This document shows, one piece after another, positions 51,800-60,675 of a stretch of DNA of 64,000 nucleotides. Position numbers and translations under genes: made by a program. The notes under the pieces were generated by a model. The model had not been told where the DNA came from and searched no databases. It was given only the letters and a program-made list of their open reading frames with translations. The DNA lies in the NCBI GenBank assembly GCA_024195265.1, contig JAJLRJ010000010.1:20130284-20194283 (forward strand), in the 5' to 3' direction. How positions within the stretch are numbered: position 1 is the stretch's first letter; each line of letters begins with the position of its first letter. This DNA comes from Dendrophyllia cribrosa. Lineage: Eukaryota > Cnidaria > Anthozoa > Scleractinia > Dendrophylliidae.

Positions 51800-51985
51800 A
51801 TGGATCCTTTCCAGGCTATGATGAATACTGCTGCAATCGGAGGTGTGCTTCTTATTTGGGTTGGATTTAACGTGACTGCCATTCAAACAGTTTACAGATT
51901 GGCAATGAACAGGCACAACGAACCCGAGTATGAGTACGAGTTCGAGACCGAGTTAGAGGTCGAGGTCGAGGAGGCCCGAGCCTGA
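51800..51985 (+). CDS. Small membrane protein with acidic tail (61 aa)
   Basis: 61 residues. A transmembrane segment IGGVLLIWVGFNVTAIQTV lies at ~13-31, followed by basic RLAMNRHN and an acidic tail with Glu at every second position. The frame ends at 51,985, but the GA-rich tail continues in the +1 frame for about 12 more Glu/Ser/Pro codons to a stop at 52,022. A slip in this low-complexity region may have shortened the protein. Function unknown. Confidence 0.55.
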   Translation: MDPFQAMMNTAAIGGVLLIWVGFNVTAIQTVYRLAMNRHNEPEYEYEFETELEVEVEEARA

Positions 51986-52055
51986 GTCTGAGTCTGAGCC
52001 CGAGTCCGAGGCCGAGGATTGAGATTGAACGAGGCGGCAACGAAAAATAAAAAAT

Positions 52056-52066
52056 CATATGTATAC
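52056..52066 (+). promoter_or_regulatory. Polinton promoter motif variant
   Basis: CATATGTATAC, 12 bases before the ATG at 52,079, after AATAAA at 52,045-52,050. Confidence 0.7.
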
Positions 52067-52078
52067 TGGACACAAACC

Positions 52079-52300
52079 ATGTCTGACAACAAGCTTGTGA
52101 AGTCTATCCTCGACGCCGCAACAATCACTGGCCTTGTCGCTGGTATTGGTTGGATTGGGAAAAAGACCATCAAAGAAAACTTCACTGCCGACCCCAGTGC
52201 AAGCTTTATGAACTTAGTGAAGTTCACAGCCGTCATGGCTGGCAGCATCGCGCTGAAGAAATATCTCGAGGACCAGAAAATCCTCCCAGACAACATGTAA
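52079..52300 (+). CDS. Small membrane protein (73 aa)
   Basis: 73 residues with two hydrophobic segments, ATITGLVAGIGWIG at ~15-28 and LVKFTAVMAGSIAL at ~46-59, separated by a charged loop (KKTIKENFTADP). The C-terminus is KKYLEDQKILPDNM. I recall similar short proteins in animal Polintons. A two-span virion membrane protein is the inference. Intact. Confidence 0.6.
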   Translation: MSDNKLVKSILDAATITGLVAGIGWIGKKTIKENFTADPSASFMNLVKFTAVMAGSIALKKYLEDQKILPDNM

Positions 52301-52304
52301 AAAC

Positions 52305-52315
52305 CATATGTATAC
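52305..52315 (+). promoter_or_regulatory. Polinton promoter motif variant
   Basis: CATATGTATAC, 11 bases before the ATG at 52,327 and 4 bases after the previous stop. Confidence 0.7.
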
Positions 52316-52326
52316 ACACGACTACA

Positions 52327-52764
52327 ATGGCTTCGATTGCAATAATGGCCCTTGGCGCTGTTCTCAATGCGGCCGCTTTCACGGGCGGTAATTATCTAGC
52401 GAAATATCTGTCTGGTGATAACGGAAAGACAGCAATGGATGAGAAAATCCGACATGACAAAGCCCTGGAACAATACCAAGCGGCTTACGCCAAATACCAG
52501 AAGGACCGCACCAAGCTCCTCGACTGGATTGCAGCCAACGATCGGATTAAACACCAAGCTAGCAAAAACTTTCAAACCACCGACCAAGCCCTGGTCTTGT
52601 ATAACCAGATGCACCAAACACAACCAGATAAACAAATCAAAGACTACAAAGAGCCTCAGTTCTCGGACTTCTACAAGCCCAGCCCACAACAGCAGAATGG
52701 TGAACTTGCATTTATTGGAGGCACCCTGCTTGCGGGTGGGTATGTGGCTTATCGCTTTCTGTAA
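52327..52764 (+). CDS. Conserved Polinton protein, 145 aa, two membrane ends
   Basis: 145 residues. An N-terminal hydrophobic segment SIAIMALGAVLNAAAFTGG lies at ~3-21. The central amphipathic helices (KALEQYQAAYAKYQKD, KLLDWIAANDRIKHQ) are followed by PQFSDFYKPSP at ~116-126 and a C-terminal hydrophobic segment LAFIGGTLLAGGYVAYRFL. Relatives occur in other cnidarian Polintons as far as I recall. Function unknown, probably virion membrane-associated. Intact. The stop is 11 bp before the Ginger insertion. Confidence 0.65.
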   Translation: MASIAIMALGAVLNAAAFTGGNYLAKYLSGDNGKTAMDEKIRHDKALEQYQAAYAKYQKDRTKLLDWIAANDRIKHQASKNFQTTDQALVLYNQMHQTQPDKQIKDYKEPQFSDFYKPSPQQQNGELAFIGGTLLAGGYVAYRFL

Positions 52765-52775
52765 ACAAACATATA

Positions 52776-54555
52776 TGTTGTGGTTCAAATTTTTTTTTGG
52801 TTTGAAAATTTTCAAACCAGTTTATATTTTTTAAACCAGTTTAAAATTTTTGAACTGGTTTATAATTTTTAAACCAGTTAATTTTTTTCAAAACACACCA
52901 CTATTTAGGGTTAAGTACTGATGTTATTGGTTAGCTTTTATATAAGGTAAGGGCCACTGCTCACCAGTGCTAAAAGTATACCGTTTGGGTTTATCCTCAT
53001 CCCAGAGCTTCTCTTTAAAGAGCTATTTTGACAGGTTTTGGTTTGTATAAATGTGTAATCACTATAATTGAGTCACTACTTTGGCATAGTCTTGCTCGCC
53101 AAGACTGACAATCTTCCCTAGCAACATTTTGGGATGAAGTGATGTTACTTTATCACACTTTTCTATTTGAATGGCTACCATAATTCATGTCTCCAACTTT
53201 GAAGATTTTATTAACCTGCTATGGCTCTGTGATATGTTATGTTCATGGTGTACATGTAGCTTGCTTCTGTTGTGAATGGCACTACTTTGTAAGGTCTTTG
53301 TTTGCTTTGCCCATGATGATAGCTCTCATATCCTCTTTCCATGTTCTGTTGGAGCATTGAACAAGTCCTTGTGTGGTAGGTGTTCTTGGGCTTCCATGCT
53401 TTAATTCTATGTCATTCTCTTTGGCAAAGTTTTGAACCATTTCATTCTTAAATTCTCTTCCATTATTAAAGATTATTTGCTTTGGGTACCGATATGTGTT
53501 GCAATACACCTTTAAAGTAGTCAGGACTTCAGTTGCTTTCTTTCCATGCAGAGGATAAGCAGTGACAAACTTTGTATGGTGATCGTTTCCAGACATCATG
53601 ACCCCTGTGTGAGGATTTGAACATTTGCATGCACAGTTTCTGAAATCCATTAAGTCTATTTCAATGAGACTTAGGAAAACCTTCACCTTAGGGAACCTTA
53701 GGAAACCTTCACTTTGTAGTGAGCTTTTAATAGGCTTAACTCTGTTTGTTATTAATTTCTGCTCTGAATGAAGCTTGCATAGGCCAACAAACACATTGAT
53801 AACTCTCTGACTTATTTCAGAGTAATTTCTGTCAGTAAGCCATTTATTATCTGTTTTTTTTTGTCTTCCTCTGTGGGCAACTTGTTGGCGAGCTTCACTC
53901 AGAACATCAAATAGTTGCCATTTAGGAATACATGTAACTTGCTTTCTGTCCTTTGTAAGAATCATACCATGAGAGTAGATGAACTTCTTCCTGGAAGTGG
54001 TGTTCTGTTTCCATGTGGTAAGATTGTCTTCGTTGCTTCTAAGATGCTGAATTGTATTCTCATAAAATGAGTCCTCTAATAATATATTTGGTGGTGAAGT
54101 TGAGTTTGTTGTTGTTTAAGCTCAGTTATTTTTAGGTAAAACTGTTCTTTATCCACACAATAATCTTCACTTGCTGATGCCATTTTGCAAGAACCTAAAA
54201 TGCCTTGCACATAAGACAAGCAGAAAGGACTTGGGATCTATGAATAAATTACGCTTTTGACAGAGGGGGGTCTGGGATGAATAAGTAATGATAATTACAG
54301 AAAATATTGGTTGACTGTGCAGCAAAAAGTATTTGGGTGGGTGGGGAGGGAAATTTATTTGTCTGCCATTCTTTTCTTACTATTCTTTTTAGACCCCCCT
54401 AAAAAAGCCAAGCCCCTATTTTTTAAACCACATCCCATAAATAAAATCCCTTTTTAGACAGTTGATAAATAAACCAGTTCGAAAATTTTAAACTGGTTTG
54501 AAAAAAATAAACTGGTTTGAAAATTTTAAACCAAAGAAAAATTCAAACCACAACA
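52776..54555 (-). mobile_element. Ginger-type DNA transposon inserted in the integrase promoter
   Basis: 1,780 bp with terminal inverted repeats TGTTGTGGTTCAAATTTTT and AAAAATTCAAACCACAACA. Further inside are several inverted AAACCAGTTT blocks. TATA is duplicated at 52,772-52,775 and 54,556-54,559. TGT...ACA ends, a 4-bp duplication and a retroviral-type integrase fit the Ginger/TDD superfamily. Its transposase gene is degenerate, so this copy is non-autonomous. Confidence 0.85.
53282..54183 (-). pseudogene. Degenerate Ginger/KRBA2-like integrase
   Basis: The N-terminus (MASASEDYC at 54,183) runs about 38 codons to a stop. The main piece is open from 53,965 to 53,282 (227 residues): VLSEARQQVAHRGRQKKT (H-containing N-terminal region), LIEIDLMDFRN (first catalytic Asp), then KQIIFNNGREFKNE, where the expected second Asp of the (T)DNG motif is Asn, and TTQGLVQCSNRTWKE, where the expected Glu of VExxNRT is Gln. 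With two of three catalytic residues replaced and a missing C-terminus, it cannot be an active transposase. Similar domesticated genes exist in animals, but the stop codons argue against domestication here. Confidence 0.8.
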
Positions 54556-54563
54556 TATATACC
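54554..54563 (+). promoter_or_regulatory. Rebuilt promoter motif of the integrase
   Basis: CATATATACC, 4 bases before the ATG at 54,568. Its CA comes from the Ginger end (ACA), TATA from the duplicated target and TACC from the original Polinton, so the insertion nearly restored the motif. Confidence 0.7.
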
Positions 54564-54567
54564 CTCT

Positions 54568-55558
54568 ATGGAGGCGAAACTCTCAAAGATCTATTACAGT
54601 CCGAAAGGGTATTGGAAAGGTCTTGCCGCTGTGAAAAAGCTAGCTGCAGCGGCCAAGGTCTCTGATGATGTCGCAAAGAAATGGCTGGTCAAACAAGCCC
54701 TTTGGCAAGTTTACCTCCCAGCGCCACGCCATATCCCCCGGCCCAAGTTTGATGTCTCATCACCCAATGCAGTGCATCAAGCAGATCTTCTCTTCCTGCC
54801 CCACGACAAACTTCCTCATGGGAGAACGGTTTACAAATACGCATTAACCCTTGTTGATGTGGCTAGCCATTTCAAAGCAGCAGAGCCCCCTGACTTCGAA
54901 AGAGTCTGAAGAAGTCTCAAGGGCATTTAAGAAGATTTACAGACGTGGGCCTTTGAAATGGCCTCAACTCTTGCAAGTTGACCCTGGGAAAGAGTTTATG
55001 GGGGCTGTGACTAAGACCATGGAAGATAACAAAACGACCATTCGTCGCGGGCGGGTTGATATCCACAGAGACCAAGCAATTGTGGAGAGATTCAATCGCA
55101 CCCTGGCTGAAAGGTTGTTTGGTTATCAATATGCCGTTGAAATGAATTTGCCCTCTGGCCGTTCGACTGCATGGGTCAAAAGACTGCCAGATGTTGTCTC
55201 GGCCTTGAACAATGAAGTAACAAGACTCACTGGCAAGAAGCCAGCTCAAGCAATTAAAAAGAAAGCAATATCTTCCAAGCCCGCGACACCGTATGCTAGA
55301 CCTGTTGGGGATAAGGAGAAGAAGCTCCCTCCCCGGGTGAGTGTGAGATATTTGTATCAGCCTGGCGAGCTTGAGGGTGGTGGTAGGCGGGCGACCGATC
55401 CGATCTGGTCTTTGAAGGTCCACCAAATACAAAGGATTGTCACCAAGCTGAATGAACCCGTGGTGTATTACCTTTACGATGGGCCTAAGAGAGGCTTCGT
55501 CCGTGAGGAGCTGATGGTTGTGCCACCGGGCACTCAGTTGCCGCCGATATCTTTGTGA
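54568..55558 (+). CDS. Polinton integrase (DDE/rve type), single frameshift
   Basis: Read as two overlapping frames. The first, 54,568-54,909, encodes 113 residues with AVHQADLLFLPHD (first catalytic Asp, residue 73) and ALTLVDVASHFKAAEP. The second, entered near 54,890 and running to 55,558, encodes SKESEEVSRAFKKIY, LLQVDPGKEFM (second Asp) and QAIVERFNRTLAERLF (Glu 35 residues after that Asp), then a basic C-terminal domain with RYLYQPGELEG and DPIWSLKVHQIQRI. All three catalytic residues are present. The break is at the CCCCC run 54,886-54,890; one C fewer would keep the frame. The enzyme catalyses insertion of the element. It is inactive here unless ribosomes shift. The 3' end overlaps the PolB stop by 25 bp. 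Confidence 0.85.
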
Positions 55559-58500
55559 CCATATGCCAGCGTGTGGATGCCATCATCCTTGATCCAGCGC
55601 TTGGAGTCAAAGGGAGAGAGCGTTGTCTTGGTGATGTGCTCACCGAAGATTTGGTGACCTTTGCTTCTGAGCCTGTCCATCCCGTGCTTGAAGGTTCGCC
55701 GGTCGAAAAGAGCTTCCTTGTAATTCTGGTGGGTGATCTCTTTCTTTGTGACAACCTTGGTGGTGCCCTTTGCTTTCTTGATGTTTTTGTCGTCATCCAG
55801 AAGGATGGAGTACATCTTCGAACGAAGACACACAGCCTCCGAGATCGGCTTACCCGCGCACTCGTCCTTCATCTTGCCGATGACCTTCTTGTTAAGCTGA
55901 CTGTGGAGTGGATGGTCCTTGGGATAATCACTTGTGTCGTAGAGCTCATCCAGAAGGTTCTCCATGTCTTTATAGACATCATCCGTCTTGATCTCGAGGA
56001 GCAGAGAGTCTGTGTCTGTGTAGAGTAGGTCTACTCGCTGGCCATATTTAAGCTTGAGATGTTTGTAATAGAAGTCATACATCAGTGTTTTGGAGAGATC
56101 AAGGATGCACATGCCTGTGTAAACTGGGCGGTTGAAGATGATTTTCTCCCTGTGCATCTGGAACCCCGCCAGTTTGGGTCCAAAGACCGTTGCTCTGGAA
56201 AACAGTGGGCTTGCGATAAGCTTTCTAATCTTGTCTTGCTCGTGCGATTTGACAAGCTTCATGTCGATTCGATTTCTGAGGTTCTCCATTGTCTTACCGA
56301 AGACTGAGTTATTCATGAGCTTGAAGAAGTTCTTCTCAAAATCAGAAGTAGCCTTCTTTCTGAGCTCGGTGTTCAGGGAGATGTATGGCTCCATCCAAGC
56401 CCTCTGCTCGAACTTGAGCATTTTGTGGATTTTCGTCAACTTCATTCCAAGATCCAGGTACTGCTGGAGGTTTCTGTAATGCAACACGTACCGGGATTTG
56501 TTGTTCAGGGTAAGGAGCAGCTTCTGCGTCTTGTCTTCTGGCTGCCCCTCTGCCAAGGCCCTTTGGTATGGAGACATCCATTCCTTTGGAACGACCTGCC
56601 TTTCTGGGGCAAGAGGATAAGCGTTGTGCTCATCATGCAGCTCCTCGGGGTACTCAAGATCAACCTCGAGAATGTAACCAATCTTTCTGTTTGGCCTCCA
56701 CCTCCTGATCTGGTGTGTTGGAAAGACAGGGCACCATGCGAAGTTGCCAACTGGGAGAGGCTGACTCATGGCCCATCCATAGAGATTGTTCGCGTCGAGA
56801 TACATGATGTAACTTGACTCTTCGTTGGGGTTGTGGTCACGAAGATAGGGGTTGTTGGCCTTACAGTGCCGCCTGCTCTCCATGGATATGCCACCTCGCA
56901 AGCCTCTTTCAACAAAGAGGTGCATGTTGATGCCTGTGAGCAGCTCCAGGTTAATGCCCGTATACCTGAGAAGGGCGTCCCAGGAGAGACCAGGGCTTGT
57001 ATAATAATGTGCCGGGTCAAGCTTGTAATGTTGCAGACATGTTTTTCTGAAGTTCTCGAAAACATCGGCTAGAAGAAGCACATCTGTTTCAAGGTAGAGG
57101 TCGTGGTAATCTCCAAGCGTCTTGCATCCAAATACCTCCCACACTTTTTGCGCGTGGGCGTATTCTTTATCTGAGATGCCTTCCTTCTTGAGCTCGCTGT
57201 AGAAGGCATCCTTCGGCGGGAGAGAGATCTCCTCGAATCGAGTCCAAGAGTCCATGTATTCGTATGGGTAAATCCCTTTTTGCAGGAGAAGGCTGCGTTT
57301 GGCTTGGTTCTTCTCGTGGCTTGTCGTGATTGTGAAGGACTCTGGCTTGTTTGCTTCAACCAGAGCACTGAGGCTTGACTGCATGAACTGCAAGCTGTCA
57401 ATGAACCTCGACTTATCGAGGGAGAAAGAGATGTATTTCTCCATGTTGTTTGGGATGCATTTCAAATCGGAATGCACATCCGCAATTCCACTCATGATGT
57501 GGTGTGCATCATAACCCTTCAAGTTGTGAAAGATTACTGGGATTATTTCCGTTTTCGGGCTGGTTCGGAAATAGTTGATGTTGCAATCACTGTGAGCCGC
57601 ACCCCGATATTTGCCTGTGATGTGGCAATGATCTTTGACTGCATCTCGAACAGAGTCTTGGATTAGAGACTCCCCGCAGAAAAGACAGTCGACCTGCTCG
57701 AATAAATTGTCTGGGGTGGCCTGCCTTTTGTTTCTTGGTCCAACAAATGGGAACTCTTCTAATTTGCCATCATCGTCCTGGATGTAAGTTTTGAATGTCT
57801 TTTGATAACATTTGTTGGTGTGACGATGAACAAGGCCGCGTATTCTCCGGTGTTTGGGTCATAGGCCGCAACGACATCCCTGTGGTTCTTCTTGGTGAGA
57901 GACTTGTCACAGATGTAGCAATCTGTTGCACGGTTGAATTCTGCCCAGTCTGCTCTTGCCATAGAGTGTGGTACCTTGTGTTGCAGCTCGTCTCTGATCT
58001 CTCCTTCCAGCTGTTGAAGGCTGTCAAGAAAGACTGGCACCGCGCCCTCTCCTCTGTATAGGTAATGGCCCTTTGTCTCTCCATCAGATCGAACAGCTAA
58101 CATGCAGAACCCGCTGGGTTTATGTAAGGATGTTGCAGTGGTGCTGCTCTGTTGGGGGTCTGGTATGCAGCCGTGGACTTTTTCGACAATGCTTTCAAAG
58201 TCAGCATATATGACCCAAGGCTTCTTCATCTGGTTCTGGAAGTTCTCGAAGTGGAGGAAGTTTTCGCCTTCTTTTGGCATTTCAGCTCGTGCCGGCCTGC
58301 CTTTGACTCCTCTGCAATAGAAGAGATGATCGGTGAGAACCCGTTCTGAAGAAAAGGCTTGGAGACACCTGTCACAGTGATGCATGCGGCGCCCAACGTT
58401 GAACTCGCTGTGTAGAAGCCTGCTCATGCTCTTGATGTAACAATAATGCGAGGTGTGTGTGTCTGTGAGCATCATCAGATTGATTCTTTGCAGATTGGGA

Positions 58501-59237
58501 TCCTCTAACTCACTGACTCTGATTACAACCACCTGGTTGTTCTTCCAGCCATAAATGTTGATTGGAAGGTTGTTTTGTCGCTCAACTTTGGAAATCTGAC
58601 TCAATGGCGTTGGAAAATCAACTCCAGTTAAGTCTAGGCCATCATCAATGGGATAACTGCCTGGCCGGTCTGAATGCGCCTCTGCGGGGAACAATGCCGA
58701 TCGCAGTGCCCAGCGGAGACAATGATTGTCTCTGTTCTTTACATTGATGATGGCCTGCTTTGACCTGAGTTTTGATGGTGTTGGGATAAATGTGCCGCCT
58801 CGTAGAGGCTGGTACATCCCGAACTCAAGGTAAACAGTTTTGATTTTCTCAATCACCCAACCAGAACCCAACTGCTGCCATCTGGCAATCTCTTCCTCAA
58901 AGCCATTCACAATGTCTTCCAGGATGCCCTCCTCTCGAAGCTGATAGAGATTTGTCACAATCAGTGGATTGACGTTCAAAAAGAAGTGATTAATTTCTCG
59001 TCGTCCATCATCGCCTTCCATTGAAAAGTGAACATCGAATGACAAAGTGACCTTCACCCCGCCAAGCTCTGTGACTTCGCGTGCAATTTTATGGAGAAAA
59101 GCCGCCCGATTAGTTATGAAGAATGAATTGAGGTCCTTGATGGGATAATCACCAGGGACGTTCATCTTATAACCATGCAACGAATCGCCAAAGTAATCGT
59201 GGTTCCTTGGGTTGAAGTCAAGACGTTGAGCCGCCAT
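55534..59237 (-). CDS. Protein-primed DNA polymerase B (PolB), single frameshift
   Basis: About 1,235 codons from the ATG at 59,237 (GTATATATC just upstream). The N-terminal part, 59,237 to about 57,805, has NRDNHCLRWALRSAL, then HYCYIKSMSRLL, a finger HHCDRCLQAFSSERVLTDH..C, and the exonuclease I motif YADFESIVE. The C-terminal part, open from about 57,810 to 55,534, has a Cys/His block (CLFCGE...DHCHITG), ExoII FHNLKGYDAH, ExoIII YHDLYLETDVLLLADVF, polymerase A YLDANNLYGWAMSQPLP, B KLMNNSVFGKTMENLRNR and C LLYTDTDSLLLEI. The frames meet at 57,801-57,813 and need a 1-base change there. All catalytic motifs are intact. Role: replication of the element from its terminal repeats with a protein primer. 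Confidence 0.92.
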
Positions 59238-59249
59238 GATATATACAGG
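59238..59249 (-). promoter_or_regulatory. Polinton promoter motif (PolB)
   Basis: On the minus strand CCTGTATATATC directly abuts the PolB ATG. Confidence 0.75.
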
Positions 59250-59279
59250 GGTTTTATCTTTCTTCAATTGGTTCCCTGG

Positions 59280-59489
59280 GGTGGTCTCGTATCGGACCAG
59301 CCGAGCAGCATTCACCAGTGTGTAGTGTTTGACGTTGGTGCATCCGGGACCGCCTTGAAATTCCGAGACCACGCCACTCCACCCACCTGCCCCCGAAAGC
59401 CGACGAAGGAGGTTGAGGGGGCAGGTGGGTGGAGTGGCGTGGTCTCGGAATTTCAAGGTGGTCCCAGATCACCAACGTCTAATACTACT
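59280..59489. repeat. Right terminal inverted repeat with internal hairpin
   Basis: Reverse complement of 40,660-40,869. The arms 59,322-59,394 and 59,417-59,489 pair over about 70 bp with only a few transitions, around the 22-base loop 59,395-59,416, which is the complement of the left loop apart from one base. Confidence 0.95.
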
Positions 59490-59506
59490 TCTTCATACAC
59501 ATGCTG

Positions 59507-59808
59507 AAACACGAAGACGCGCTATAAAAGGACTATCTCCGCCCCTGTTTCAGCTCGAGTGAACTAATTTTCATTGTTTTTATTCGAAATTCTCAAAGGA
59601 ATTCCAAACCTCAAACAAATTCTTCCATTGTGTTGAAAATGTTATGGAGTTTGCCAGAAGCGACTAGTACAAACAAAGATTGCCAAAAAGCGGTCTTCAG
59701 TCTCCACAAATTTTCACAGAGGTCCGTACGCGACGGCGAGGTGGTTGATTGACAAATGATCCTGACGTACCTAAGGTACGGTCCTTTTATAATGCGTCTT
59801 CGTGTTTA
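59507..59808. mobile_element. MITE next to the Polinton
   Basis: Ends AAACACGAAGACGCGCTATA and TATAATGCGTCTTCGTGTTT are inverted. The 302-bp body has no ORF. The paralogous locus near 20,130-20,145 lacks it. It lies only 12 bp outside the Polinton target duplication. Confidence 0.75.
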
Positions 59809-59910
59809 AGTTACTAAGATCACTGCCAGCATGATCAATTTCACCAGACTGCAGACTTGTTTTTGTCTTTAATGATGGTACATTTTTATAGATAAGCACT
59901 CAGATTTCTT

Positions 59911-60053
59911 TCAGATCTTCTTCATCACCATGTAAGCACAGATAGAATCAACTCCATGATCTTCAGGGCGCTTGGCAACCTCGATTTCGTTCCGTTTGAA
60001 AAACTCGTCCACGATTTTTTCCTTTTGCTCTGCTGACTTCGAATCGGATAAAC
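59911..60053 (-). CDS. Methyltransferase copy 3, terminal exon
   Basis: 143 bp with the same acceptor (TTTCAG|), phase and stop as copy 2 exon 5. It encodes LSDSKSAEQKEKIVDEFF, KRNEIEVAKRPEDHG and AYMVMKKI. It differs from copy 2 by only a few codons (for example Arg to Lys and Tyr to Asn). The Polinton begins about 420 bp downstream of its stop, so it need not disturb the coding region. Confidence 0.7.
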
Positions 60054-60675
60054 CTGAAATAAATAATTTTCAACATAATACGTTAGAGGAGTGGTGCGTT
60101 GGCTTTGACCTGAGGTCCCGTTAATACTATTTTAAAAGCACATGTCCACGAATATATATAAAACGGAGGCTTTAGAAAACGTAACAAGTGGCGGAAACAA
60201 GGCCCAAAGGGTTATTTAAAATTCTGCGTAAGTCATGACACATTGCAATACAATAGGTTTACCTCCATGAAGTGTCAGGTTATGAAGTTCGATATCCGCG
60301 CTGACTTCTTGGAAAAATGCCAGTTTTGAGGCTTTCAAATGCGTCCCGAGTAAAACACGAGAACACTTGTGAAAGCTATAATCTAATTAGTAATAGTGAT
60401 TGGACTGAGTGGAGTACAATTTTAGGAGTAATCGGGCGAGTAATTTCAAGAGCGCGTGAGATATCGAGTTGAACACTCGAGTTTTCGCAGAGGGAGACAT
60501 CCTTGTATTTCATTGAAGTTTATATAATAATAAACCTTTTCATGTATATTTCGCGTATCGTCTGTTTTAGAAATCTCACTTTGTACAGAAATGCATACTA
60601 ATGAGCCTAAGGTGTTACCTGAAGCCTTTAGAAACCTGCGTACACGAAATGGAAAAAGTCAAATTCCTGTCTCAC

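Larger units (their letters stand above)
40660..59489. mobile_element. Polinton/Maverick element, 18,830 bp
   Basis: Perfectly matching ends AGTAGTATTAGACG and CGTCTAATACTACT are flanked by the 5-bp target duplication TCTTC at 40,655-40,659 and 59,490-59,494. Terminal inverted repeats are 210 bp. The gene set (protein-primed PolB, retroviral-type integrase, A32-like ATPase, double-jelly-roll-type capsid candidate) is that of the Polinton/adintovirus group of integrated DNA viruses. Extra genes are a YqaJ-type exonuclease and a VLTF3-like factor. Frameshifts in integrase and PolB and three lesions in one further gene show that this copy is defective. I saw no adenain-type protease. Confidence 0.95.

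Noticed and set aside
53282..53965. Second integrase belonging to the Polinton
   Set aside because: It lies inside a transposon with its own inverted ends and target duplication and is a Ginger-type protein.
57770..58084. 104-aa minus-strand frame beside the PolB break
   Set aside because: It is a shadow frame of PolB with no motif. The true continuation is in the third frame, from KTFKTYIQDDD.
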